Positions 42,926 to 53,454 of a stretch of 64,000 bases of DNA are shown one piece after another; position 1 is the stretch's first letter, and each line of letters starts with the position of its first letter. The notes below the pieces were generated by a model, which was not told the origin of the DNA, searched no databases, and worked only from the letters and a program-made list of their open reading frames with translations. The position numbers and the translations under genes were made by a program. Source of the stretch: Diphasiastrum complanatum (taxonomy: Eukaryota; Streptophyta; Lycopodiopsida; Lycopodiales; Lycopodiaceae); NCBI GenBank assembly GCA_029204225.1, contig CM055101.1, positions 61,151,340 through 61,215,339 on the forward strand. Direction: 5' to 3'.

Positions 42926-45220
42926 GGCATTTCTTATAAGGTCTTTTTCTAGTTTGAAACTCTTCTAATGAAGTAGAAACAGACTTTCTTTGACTTCATG
43001 TACTCATGGAAGTTGATACTTCCCATTTTGGTATGGGGGCTCATTAACAAATGCAAGGGTGATTGTACGGTCCCTCTTTGATGGTGCACTCATTGGGGTA
43101 TAGCCTTGGAGATCAACTCCTACTAATCTTGGATAGGTGGTATTTCTCATGTTGTATTTGACCTCCCATGTGCATTTTCCAACTTATGTGTTACCACTGC
43201 ACTCTGCCTTCCCCGTCCTCGGAATTTACACATAAACCATTGTTGTTAATTTCCATTTTCTTGATCCTATCCCATAATTTGCCGGTGTTCTTGTCGAGCT
43301 ATTTCCCATTGTCGGTTTTTCTTGTTTGAATTGTCTTTTTCGTGACTTCCAGGACTTATCATGCCATCGATGTGTGTGTGCATGCATCATAGATCCTGGA
43401 TCAATTTCAGAGAGGTATGATTGACCAGATCTATGTGAGATCATAAATCCATCGGTATCGTAATCTCATAGCCAAGTCCATGACTTAGGATCTCTGTTGC
43501 ACCTCGTTCTCAATCATGTTCAATCTTGTTAACCTATCATTCACATGCCGATCGTAACATTGTGGTATCTCTCAAATTCTAAGTTTTGATCATAATGGAT
43601 CTACATGAAAACCTTAGGTGTAAGCTGTTGGCATCTTTTGATAGAATCTTAACTGTATGGTCTGCTAAGTGATGTCCACCATGATTGGAAGCTAAATCTT
43701 GAGCTAGAAGAGATCTAAGACCATTTGAGATTGCCTACTAATAAGATCCAATCAAGTACTGGGAGGAAAGATGTCGAATCGATCTTAATCTCACAAATTT
43801 TTGTCGATCCAATCAAGCATCATCGATATGAAATTTTTTCTTTTCTTTTCCAGTGCTTTACCCATGGGCAATAAAGTCACTCCCCTCCCCGCTGCAATGT
43901 TTTCATTCTCCAACATGCTCCTATGTCACACTCATGTCTACAAGACTAGAACCAGATGATGCCCAATGGACTTGAGAGTATATGCAAAATGCACGGATAT
44001 GGATGGAACCATTCAAGCTTGCAACAAATGTTTCAAACATACTGTGTGGGTGCAATGATGGTGGGTGCAAATGATTTTGACTACCGAATCAACTGATTCT
44101 TGCACTTCAAAAAGAGTTAGTGCATATATGATCAACTTTCATTTCTAGGAATACCTTTGATAGGTTTTCTTTTGAGTACTATCCTATTGGTTCTTATAAG
44201 TTTCGAGGGGAATGACCTTGTGTTACCCTATGAGAGAGTCATTTCTTCTACCCCTAGTACTGATCTAAAGTCTGGCCTGTCTTCACTGGTAGTGGACTCG
44301 AAATCATCCTCACTACTAGATATTTTCTCACATTCAAATTCAAGTATGGGTGTTCTTTTTAATTGGGGTACTTCTGGGTAGCCATCTACCACTACGTGTT
44401 CTCGGCCTCGCCCAAAGATGAGTACTTCGGCAGGGATATCTACGATGCAAAAGTCTGAGCCAAGGTCGGCCTAGCAACATAGAATATCCTCTGTTCCTCG
44501 CATTCAAAACAAAAAAAAAAAATTGAGATTATATACAATGATGCAGTTTTGACATGTGTTGAGGTGGAAGAGGATTGGAGCCTAAATTACATCAGGCATG
44601 AACTATTGCTTCTACAAGATGATATACTTTCAAACTTCAGATTCATTTGCAATGGTAAACTCGTCAGTAACTACAAACACTCGATTTTTTATAAATAGTT
44701 TCTTTCAAAACTTTCTCATACAATCTCTATACTAATTGTAACTCACTTTGTATTAGATTTACGTAGGTATGTAAAAGACATAAGCTCAAGATCAAATGTA
44801 GAGATATTGGCGAACAATCCAACTATATCTACAACGACTTGTAAATTGTACCACTCAAAAAAGACCTTTGTATTGTACAGAACGAACCATGCACAACTAA
44901 AAGCATTCCTTTGTTGTACACATTGCATATATTGAACAAAAATTAGTAATATTATGACATAAAATTTATTCATGCTATGACGATAGATTTAAACTAGAAA
45001 AAATAGATGCATATTAGAGATAAATTGTATATACCTTGAGAGATTTAATGGTTATCTCTCCAATCGAGGTTGTCGTTGTCGGTATTTCATGAACGGCCTC
45101 ATGAAGTAGAGAATCAAATTCTCCATGTGTATTATCAGTTGAGTTTAGTTTTACACATAGAAAATTTGATACTCGTGTTAATCATCCAAATAAAACGCAA
45201 CAAAAGCAAACTAACAATCC
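42926..45220. other. repeat-derived sequence, no gene recognised
   Basis: 44820-44900 resembles 50505-50580 (TTGTA-A/G-ATTGTACC/TACTCAAA ... GTATTGTACAGA), so this stretch is the continuation of the dispersed repeat. An open frame at 44157-44381 has no recognisable content. Confidence 0.4.
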
Positions 45221-45967
45221 TTACTTATTCTCATATGGAATGAAATAAAATTTTGCCACGGGACTGTAGTCGATGAAATATACAGCCTTTTCAAATGTGG
45301 CCTCTTTTGCCTTCACTGCAGCCATGAAAAATGGACTGACAACAAAAACAACTTCTTGGGAATCCAAACTAATACTATGCTGCAAAAAATTTCCACCGGC
45401 ATCTACAATAATATGTGTAATCTCTGAAGTTTTATCTTTCAACTCTATACAAAATTTGGGACCTAATCTATAGCTTCTATTTGAATCTGGAAGAAAAAAA
45501 TCAGAATAATTGCTGAGCAGATCAATTTTATTAGCTAAATAAGTCTCGTATTGGTTATAATGGTCAGAATCAAAATAAACTGGGTTAGGATCATATGGAG
45601 TTCTGACAAAAAGATTATGTGCAGGAAGAGAAAGAGATGTAGACACAATATTTACAGATTTTTTAGTTATTTTGTCAAGCTCTTCTTGGGTTATCATCAC
45701 TTTCAGTGAAGAAACCTTCTGAGGAGCTAGACGAGTAACATGAGGAGGAGAGGATGATTCTACGTCTGAATCCGATTCTCCAACATCTGATTCAGAGCTC
45801 AGGAAGATGCGGGGTCTCTTGCCAAGGATAACTATAGGAGGAAGGGACGCAACTGGCCTTCGAGATCCAGCTTTCTTAGGGACAACCTGCTTCCTTTTCT
45901 TCCTTGAGGTAGTTGTCAAGTCTGATCTATCCAGAGGCAGGTCTCTGGAGGTGCTGGCGTTATCCAC
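45221..45967 (-). CDS. unrecognised 248-residue reading frame, continuous with H3-like frame
   Basis: A long intact frame on the minus strand. N-terminal part: Ser/Thr and basic, with a nuclear-signal-like SRKKRKQVVPKKAGSRRP, then an acidic Ser-rich stretch (SSESDVGESDSDVESSSPP). C-terminal 150 residues look globular, with YDPNPVYFDSDHYNQYETYL, RLGPKFCIELKDKTSEITHI and VVFVVSPFFMAAVKAKEATF. I recognise no family. It has no ATG of its own at the start and is in the same frame as the H3-like text just upstream, separated only by TAA, so it was probably the C-terminal part of one protein. No introns. Stays open for 248 codons despite damage upstream. Confidence 0.5.
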   Translation of the reverse strand: MDNASTSRDLPLDRSDLTTTSRKKRKQVVPKKAGSRRPVASLPPIVILGKRPRIFLSSESDVGESDSDVESSSPPHVTRLAPQKVSSLKVMITQEELDKITKKSVNIVSTSLSLPAHNLFVRTPYDPNPVYFDSDHYNQYETYLANKIDLLSNYSDFFLPDSNRSYRLGPKFCIELKDKTSEITHIIVDAGGNFLQHSISLDSQEVVFVVSPFFMAAVKAKEATFEKAVYFIDYSPVAKFYFIPYENK

Positions 45968-46340
45968 ATGTTAACAAGCTCGTAGTTTTTTGAGAAAAAC
46001 GAAATCCTTGGGAATGATGGTAACACGCTTACCATGCACGACCAAAAGACAAGAATCCTCAAAAAACTGGGACAGAAAATCTTCTGCAGCACTCTATAAA
46101 GCCTGCATGGCTGTCACGGCAAAACGAACATCAAGTCCAAGTGACATGGTGGCATTCCTAACAGATTGGCCGAAAGGAGTTCTAGGGATCAACAATTCAG
46201 TTGATCTCTGGAGTTTTTTTTATCTCCCTCAGCCAGACCTGCTTTTTGCCACGTCTACGACCAGTACTAGGGAAAACACGGGCACAGGAGTGCTGTACAG
46301 AAGTAATGGCAAGGGTAGTGGATTTCGTCATAGCCATCAT
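45968..46340 (-). pseudogene. divergent histone-H3-like reading frame (broken)
   Basis: From an ATG at 46340 the minus strand reads MMAMTKSTT, an unusual tail, then GRRRGKKQVWLREIKK. After a frame change it continues with KLQRSTELLIPRTPFGQSVR (histone H3: [20 protein letters not shown]), then LDVRFAVTAMQAL, a TAG where H3 has Gln, SAAEDFLSQFFEDSCLLVVH (H3: [20 protein letters not shown]) and GKRVTIIPKDFVFLKKLRAC (H3: AKRVTIMPKDIQLARRIRG), then TAA. The whole H3 histone fold is present and collinear but very divergent. Defects: one frameshift in an A run near 46223-46230, one TAG and the TAA before the 248-residue frame. It could be a decayed variant or CenH3-like histone, or a histone-fold protein of a mobile element or virus; I cannot decide. 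Confidence 0.7.
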
Positions 46341-47247
46341 TCTAAGATACAAAAAAAGTAAATTTGAAAAAAAGCCTCTGATTTAAATATCAAAACAAAG
46401 TACAGAGAATGAAAACAAAAAAATTTGCGAAAGAGAGATGTTTGAAATCAATACCAGGACTAAATATTGGTTTCGAACACATGAATACAAGAGAAAAAAA
46501 AGAGGAACGAAGTTCTGCGCTTGAAAGCAATATCGATTATATCGCAGTATTGGTCTCGAACGCGGGGAGTGCTAGCGGAATTGAAACGTACAAAGAGCGT
46601 GCTTGCGATCAATATCGAGAGTCAAAAACGAGAAATTTGCGAGGAAAAATAAAAATTCGGTGGGGGTATTTAAAAAAAATTTGCACGTGTGAAAAATGGC
46701 TGCGAACACGTGGCATCATGTAATTGGTCCATGTGTATTGTCCGTACAGGTCATTATGATGCAATAATGAGGCCACGTGGGGGTCATACACGTGCACGAA
46801 TCAAAATACGATACATGTCATTCTGCACGTGACAAATGTCAGATCAATCATTCTTTGTACGACAGAATATTTTCGACAAATCACGCAACGACACATGTTC
46901 TTTCGGACCTCATTCACACGTGCAAATTTCTTTTATAAATTCGTCATTTTCGACACATATTTTCACAAAAAATTTCTGATTTCTGCGCCGGATATCGATT
47001 TCAAGCGCACACTTGCCACTGCTTCGCATCTGTTTATACATTTGCGCCTTGAACCGATACTGCCTGCTCCGATATCGCTCTCAAGCGCGTCTTGTTGATT
47101 TCCTGTTTTTCCACTCATGCTCGGATCTGATATTCGGTTTTCTGATATCTCGTTCGAGCGCATAGGGCATTGTAGTTTTGTTTTAACTTGCATTTTGCGT
47201 TTGAGTCCGATATTCAAAATCTTTCTTTTGGTATTTTTTTTGTTGAA
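46341..47247. promoter_or_regulatory. divergent intergenic region with inverted repeats and six CACGTG boxes
   Basis: The 17-bp pair AAATTTGCACGTGTGAA (46677-46693) and TTCACACGTGCAAATTT (46913-46929) is perfectly inverted. Just outside each arm is a TATA-like word facing outward: TTTAAATA for the minus strand (46667-46674) and TTATAAAT for the plus strand (46933-46940). Six CACGTG (G-box) hexamers lie at 46684, 46707, 46774, 46789, 46826 and 46917. Further out, leader-like words recur in mirror orientation (GCGCTTGAAAGCAATATCGA at 46517; TATCGATTTCAAGCGC at 46993, with variants near 47075 and 47140). It looks like a bidirectional promoter made by inverted duplication. Confidence 0.6.
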
Positions 47248-47601
47248 ATGTCTGATTTCGATTCTAGTCTGCTATCTTTTTTTCATGAATATAGAGTATT
47301 TCAAATCTTTTTGTTTTTTCTTTTTGTTCTTCCTTCTATTACTGAGGGTCCTGGTGTGAAAGCATTTTTTGAGATTTATCTCAGATTTAAGTCTCTACTC
47401 AGTACTCCCTTGTTCAGATCTCTAAATAAGGACATAATTCATTATCAGGACCTGGTGACACTTGATAAGAGCTATAAAGCTAAGCTTGAAAGAATGTTCA
47501 CCAAGTTACATAATGATTTCAAGTATATAGATGATTGTCTAATTCATAATAAAAAATGTAGATTTGTAGGGTTTCAGTTTGCATTTTTTTTTTTTGGTTA
47601 A
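47248..47601 (+). CDS. unrecognised reading frame, rightward gene part 1
   Basis: Starts MSDFDSSLLSFFHEYRVFQ at 47248 and continues with VKAFFEIYLRFKSLLSTPLF and RMFTKLHNDFKYIDDCLI to a stop in a T run near 47600. It is helix-rich and basic, with no family I know. The text after the stop (DDSEAGPSTSEAAFSSGTKS near 47610-47680) is acidic and Ser-rich and reads on in another frame, so this and the next frame were probably one gene broken at T runs. No introns. Confidence 0.4.
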   Translation: MSDFDSSLLSFFHEYRVFQIFLFFLFVLPSITEGPGVKAFFEIYLRFKSLLSTPLFRSLNKDIIHYQDLVTLDKSYKAKLERMFTKLHNDFKYIDDCLIHNKKCRFVGFQFAFFFFG

Positions 47602-47709
47602 ATATTTCTGATGATTCGGAAGCTGGCCCTTCTACTTCTGAAGCTGCTTTTTCCAGCGGTACAAAATCTGAAAAGTCAAAGACTATAGATATAGAAACGT
47701 TTTTTTATT

Positions 47710-48051
47710 GATACGAGCGTTAGTTTAGATGATTGTATAGATTTTGATAATAATGAGATAAGTGTTGCCCATTCAAAGTTTCATCAACGTGGTGATACAA
47801 TGATTATGACAATCAAGACACTTTCTCATTTTCTTGGAGGACATAATTTTAATAGGGTGCATAAAATAATTTTTGTTAGGAAAAATATTGCACTTAAGAT
47901 TTTAGAATATGGTCCAGTGAATTCCATGCTTAGATCATCTCATTTTGCATTGTATGCAGCCTACGTTGATCTGAGTGAGCATGAAAACTATGAGCTCTTG
48001 GATCCTTACGAGATAAGAAAATTGTTGCATGATTCTAAATTGCAACTTTAA
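47710..48051 (+). CDS. unrecognised reading frame, rightward gene part 2
   Basis: Readable from FIDTSVSLDDCIDFDNNEIS (about 47700), through MTIKTLSHFLGGHNFNRVHK, IALKILEYGPVNSMLRSSHF and ALYAAYVDLSEHENYELLDP, to TAA at 48051. It looks like a compact folded domain. Family unknown. It lies immediately after part 1 with a one-base frame offset at a run of seven T. Confidence 0.4.
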   Translation, partial: DTSVSLDDCIDFDNNEISVAHSKFHQRGDTMIMTIKTLSHFLGGHNFNRVHKIIFVRKNIALKILEYGPVNSMLRSSHFALYAAYVDLSEHENYELLDPYEIRKLLHDSKLQL

Positions 48052-48059
48052 TTAGAGAA

Positions 48060-49180
48060 AGTGTCGAAAGTAGAGTAGATATTGAATAACCAAACTTTGT
48101 AAAATTTTCATTTAATATACAAAATCTCTCTGTGTGTCTATCGCCTATTTGCTTGTATAAATTTGCATGCTTTTTGAAATTTTTTATAATTCGTCAACTT
48201 TGTGTTATGATGAATTTGGATTCTTTTGTAAAACCATTGGAAAAATTGCACTATATAGTTGTTCTTTGTGCTAGTCCCGCCATGTTATGTACTTTTATGA
48301 AATGCCGCTCTTGCTTGCCAATGAGGTTTTTCCATTTCTTACGATGACCATATGCTAAGACTTCTACTATTTCTTGCAAAGAATGTCGAATGATGCCGTA
48401 ATATGTGCTGCATGTCATAAAAACAAAATACAAATCAGTACCAAAAGCATGTAAATTAATTGCACATATTTGTCTATACTAGTGCAACATCAAAATCTTA
48501 CCATATAATGAGTTATATGATCTAAACCCCATGCACTTCAAACTGCATCCACAAATTCACTGGTTGTTTTCTGTATCATTTGTACATCAGTATTTGAATA
48601 TTTATCTTTTCTGAAGTCTTCCACCATGTTGTCTAATTTTCTCCAAACATCTACTTTGTGTACACGAGTAGAACCTTCTTTTTCGAAATCTTGAGTTGCG
48701 CTATTATGTCTTTCCAAACCGAGTATTGAATCTTGGATTGTTTGCTAGAATAATTTGATGAAAATCTACGAGCTTTGAATCCTCCAATGCTCGGCTTGCA
48801 TGGAATATTTCATGTTTTACCTGATAGCTTGTCGTCTTTTTTTTTAATGTGGCCTTTATGTAAGCCTTCTTTAGACAACACATCCTCTAATATGGAAATA
48901 GCTATGTCTCTGGCTCGAAATTATCCACATGAAGATGATAAAGCTTTGTCATCAGTACAATAGTATAGTAACAAACAACACAATGACAATAACAAAGTTG
49001 GAGATGGCGTTCGACCCTGGAGATAGAGATGGCGTAGGCTTTGTTTCTGAAATGTCACTCCTAATTCAAATTTTTGAGTGTTCCCAACTATTGGGAGGGA
49101 ATATTTCGGCATTTTGAAAATCATACTTTAACTGTGGTTAAGCACCAGTGAAGTTTGAAGTGACTAAAATAAGGTGCATT
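48060..49180. other. possible decayed minus-strand frames
   Basis: On the minus strand, short stretches such as KQSKIQYSVWKDIIAQLKIS (near 48710), TSEFVDAV (near 48550) and SLQEIVEVLAYGHRKKWKNL (near 48330) read like broken protein text in changing frames. I cannot assign a family; it may belong with the H3-like locus. Confidence 0.3.
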
Positions 49181-49317
49181 CATTTACATGGAAAGTAGTG
49201 CGAGCAGATGCGTAAAGAAGTTAGAAAATATCCCTTTATTGTTATTTTTCACTCTCCTACATGGCATTTTTTATAGGGCCCTCTTTGGGCCCATATTTTC
49301 TCTAATGCAAGGTTTAG

Positions 49318-49750
49318 TGCTCGTCAAATACTATATGGGTCTCAAAAATGTTTTGTTGCGTATCAAGTGCTTTGTCGGGTGCAAATTATACGCACCGCTC
49401 TGTTTGATGAGCGACGATATTTCATAGACCGTCAGGCCTAGGTTTTTTGCTAGACATTTCTGACATCGGGTGTGACTAGTGCGACCAAATATAGTAGTCT
49501 TCCCGCTCTTGTGTTTCAAAGAGGTCGGGTTTATCGACTCAATCATTCACGAAACATTTCATTTCCAAATACAGTATCAACATTCCTTGAAATTAGATGG
49601 ATAAAGGAAGTGCTAACTTAGCTTTCAAACTCAAGAAATTATGACTACAAACAAGCTCTTTTTCTACCATAAGCATTGAGCGGAAAAACCATCACAATAG
49701 TCATCCAACACATAGCTCGATTCCCTATACTAGAATGCGATGCGATGCAC
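49318..49750. repeat. dispersed repeat, copy 2
   Basis: Same orientation and landmarks as 42466-42925. The two copies bracket the H3-like locus at about 6.8 kb spacing. Confidence 0.75.
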
Positions 49751-49989
49751 TTGTGCATGAAAGTACCGCTAAGGATGCACTACATATGTGAGTAACAATG
49801 AAGTGAGTAATTTGGAAGATGCCATCCAAAGGTTGTACAATGATAGAGAAAGAAGACTGCCTCGTATTTGGTGATAAGGGAACCGGCCTGCCGTCACTCC
49901 TCCCAAGTCATGAATCTGAAGAATTTCCGTTGTCCCTCTTTTGCCAAATGTGTCTTTAAGTTGTAGGAATATTCACTATGGAAGATACC

Positions 49990-50350
49990 AGTGTTGGGCG
50001 GGTATATAGGGTCACGACTGGTATCAATAATGGGTATCAACATGGTATTAAAAAACCGATTCGAGTGGTATATGATTTCTAATACCAAGGTCTAGAACCG
50101 GACACCCAGTATTAACTATTTTACTACTCATGTTGATACCCAGATTGGGGAGATTTTGTGGATTTTTGTCATGGTATCAATAGTAGTACTATTTTTAGTA
50201 TTTTTTTCATATCTCAAAATTTTTATATTTTAAATTATGATATTACACTTAAAAAGTATATTTATAGCAATTCGTACATGTTGATACCCGGGTTGCTAAC
50301 AGGCTGGTATCACCCCAGCCCGTCTATACCAGTCTACAACTCCTATACCT
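49990..50350. repeat. GGTATC-word cluster, probable decayed MITE
   Basis: Dense GGTATCA/TGATACC words in both orientations, starting near CAGTGTTGGGCGGGTATA and ending near CAGCCCGTCTATACCAG (partly inverted copies of each other). No flanking 8-bp duplication found. No coding sequence. Confidence 0.4.
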
Positions 50351-50834
50351 CCTTATGTTGATACTCTACTAGTTCATAAACTACAAGATCGAATATTCAC
50401 ATATTAGTTACTATTAAAAAAATTCACAGAATAACAAAATTGATCACCATTGCATCATTAAGAACAAACAAAATAAATCACCTTTGAAATATCAACCTCT
50501 TGTTGGAGATTGTACTACTCAAAGAATAACTTTGCATTATACAGAGTATACCACCCGCAGCTGAACGAGTCATTTTGTGTGAAAAAAATCAGATCCAAAA
50601 TACACTTGATGGATCAATTGGATCTTGGCTAAATTTGGATGCACATCTAGATTCAACTACAAGCTAGAGATCATGCATCTACCATGTTAGAACTTGGAAA
50701 TACATGAAGATTTCATCAAAATCAATAAGATATGATATAATAATGTCCATGTCCATACACTAGCAGTAATAGACTTTCCTTCACATGTGTGGATCCAAGT
50801 ACAAGAAGAAAATTCACATTCTATACACTAGAAC

Positions 50835-51976
50835 TCACGATATCATGAGAAATATGAAAGAGATGGACATAGAATCAAAAGAGAAAAGTTCTCCATACAA
50901 AATGAGAACATGAAGATGATTTATCAACGAAATAGATCGAAACGACTTCCCTTTGATGCTCTTGACTAGCTCAAAATTGACACTTTCTCTTTTGTGTTGT
51001 TGAAGCCCTTTGAGATCAGCCTCTTGATCTTCCACTTGACCATCAAAGTCATTGAAAAAAACTTCTTTTATAGATCCACTAGTTGCTTGAAATCCACGAC
51101 ATGGCCTCATCTACACAAGAAGATTCACCAAAATATGTGAGAATAGGTTTTCATGTTAAATTGACTCTCCACAATATTCTTGAACTTGAGAAAAATATCA
51201 AGGACTTCTTTCTTACTATTTAGAAGATATATCCAACAATATATACTAAAGTCATCAATGTAAGTCACAAAGAGTCTTTGCTCCTCCGTTGCTCAAAGCA
51301 CTAGTACAAGGCAAATCCAAATGTACTAAATGAAAAGGTATCTTAGATCTTGAGCTAGATCTAGAATAAGACAACCTTTGTGACTTTGACATTGAACAAA
51401 GCTCATCAACCTGCATTCCTTTTGATCAAGCAAGAATCACCAACAAATTTTACTTTAAGCCCATTTTCAACCATTTGACACACTAAGAAAATTCTTAGTA
51501 ATTGAAGGTATGAACAAAACATTCTTCAAGCTTACATTCCTATTTGTGGATGAGAAAAAAATAGGAATAGTACCAATGCCCTTGATAACAACTTTACCAT
51601 CATTGGCCATGTTGATGACCTTCTTCTCTCCTTTATAGGGCACCAAAAATGTGAAGTACTCTTTGTGAAATGTCATATGAAAGATTGCTCCACTATCAAT
51701 CCACCACGGAGCAATATCTCCATCATTGGTTAGCAAACAAGAAGACATAAAAAAAGAATCACTTAAATTTTTTTCATCAACACCATCCGCATCAAAAGCA
51801 AAATTGTCTTGCTTGAAGCAATCACTAGCAAATGTCCTTTGACTCCACAATAGAAATATTTCAACTTTGAATTGCCATTTTTACCCTCAAAATAAGATGG
51901 CTCACCTTGATCTTGTCCTTTAGACCACTTGCCTTTGTCCTTGTCCGTGAACCCCCTTGAGAACATAGCTTCCTCC
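50835..51976 (-). pseudogene. old copia: gag end, protease and integrase start
   Basis: This is the downstream half of a minus-strand copia element split by the insertion at 51977-56544. Text: EAMFSRGFTDKDKGKWSKGQ, a damaged zinc knuckle (YFYCGVKGH), protease WWIDSGAIFHMTFHKEYF (catalytic DSG present), VLFIPSITKNFLSV, and then, near 51300-51180, integrase VTYIDDFSIYCWIYLLNSKK with its first catalytic Asp. It ends in unreadable text below about 51000. Several stops. Confidence 0.75.
51972..51976. repeat. target site duplication CCTCC (left)
   Basis: Repeated at 56545-56549 on the other side of the inserted LTR element. Confidence 0.82.
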
Positions 51977-52676
51977 TGTGAAGTACTGTACTTTAGGACC
52001 ATAAATGGATCTACAAAAGATCCACAAGAGTGATTGGATGCTTGCTTAACAATCTATCAAAAAACTAGACACAAAAAAGTTGATCCAGATTGGCAATTTG
52101 ACAAACAACAAGTATTAACAATCAAAAGCATTGATAAACATTGAAATCCGAGCCCACACGTGTGTACTACAGGCTGTAGTACGGCCTTCAACCTGAGAAA
52201 CAAGTAGAAATTGATTTGGTTTCGTTTGGATCACAGAAACTCAATGTACATAGTGAACTAGCTTGAGATTGCCAATGAGCTCCAAAAATTTTCTATCTTC
52301 TCACTATGGAGAGAGGGAATACATAGCAAATTCGACTTCCTTCTTGAAGTTAGGTGGATTTTCAGCATGTAATAAGGAAGTTAACTCACTCTCCTTGACC
52401 TAAAATGAAACCCTAGTCTATTTCCTAGAGTTATGCTTGGTAGGTAGCTAGTTGGTCAAATTTTCACCTTAAACTTCGGTGTAGGTCCTATAAAGTAGGG
52501 ATGACCACCAAATAGACATGACCAACTCTCTTGACTTGACCTAACCTACATTAGGATGGGTTTCACATGTGGCATCATGGCCTCACATGTGTGGGACCCA
52601 CTTGTGTACACAATTTACACTATTCTACATGGTTTTTGATCAAGCTAGATTTGCCAATTTTTGGCAATTCTTCACA
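51977..52676 (-). repeat. element A 3' LTR
   Basis: 700 bp, TG...CA. Contains the palindrome CACACGTGTG (52155-52164) followed by the 19-bp inverted word GTACTACAG-G-CTGTAGTAC (52164-52182). Confidence 0.88.
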
Positions 52677-52886
52677 CTCCTCCTCAAATTTAGCTTGATC
52701 TATTTACAACTCTCTTGATAGATCAATGAAAGCTTTTAAAAGTGTCTAAAAAATCCAGCTACAAAGAAGGAACTTTTGAGACTCCAATAGAAAATGATGT
52801 CCATGAAGGATCTTTCACCACCTCTTAGAGGATCCCTTACAAGATGTTCCATAAATGTGTCTATATACATGTAGCACACTTCAAAA

Positions 52887-53454
52887 CTAAACATCATGCC
52901 AAGCCATGGATTCCAAGGCATTATGTGCACTTGAAGATACATCAATTAAAATATTAAGTGCATAAATAATGTTGCCAAAGACAACTTGCCTTGCTTGATC
53001 CATATGATTGAACCTTGATGGCTCCATCTTGATACTCAAGATTCTTCTTGGAGTCCTCGGGTCTTGAGCTTGCTCCTCCACTTGACTTGACTCCAAACCA
53101 TCAATGAATTGAATAAGGTGTTGATCCAAAGGTGCTTCTTCAAGTTTACAAATCTTTCACTCTTGAAAGATCACATTTCCACCATTGACAAATTCTTTGG
53201 CTGAAAACAAGTAGATTCTACAATCTCTACTTGAAGAGCAAAACACTACCATTATTCCTATCATTGAAATAGGATAATCTTTGGTCCTTACATTGGAATG
53301 ATCACGCACAAAGCATGTGGACACAAATATTTCCAAAGCAAATGATGTTTCATCTTTTATGACTCTATTCAAACTATTACAAAAATAGTTATCCAATGAA
53401 ATTGCTTTATCAACAACAAATGTAGATTTCAAAGCATCCCATTTCATTGTCTTG
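52887..53454 (-). pseudogene. integrase C-terminal scraps in element A
   Basis: Near 53270-53160 the text MIGIMVVFCSSSRDCRIYLF ... GGNVIFQE resembles the end of copia integrase (IGYS...KAYR.Y......SRDV.F.E). Then an open but unassigned stretch follows (DQHLIQFIDGLESSQVEEQA, 53129 on). Broken by stops; no catalytic residues. Confidence 0.5.

Noticed and set aside
46341-47247. A geminivirus-like origin with a conserved nonanucleotide stem-loop
   Set aside because: The inverted repeats are present but the TAATATTAC loop is absent and neither flanking gene resembles a rolling-circle Rep protein.
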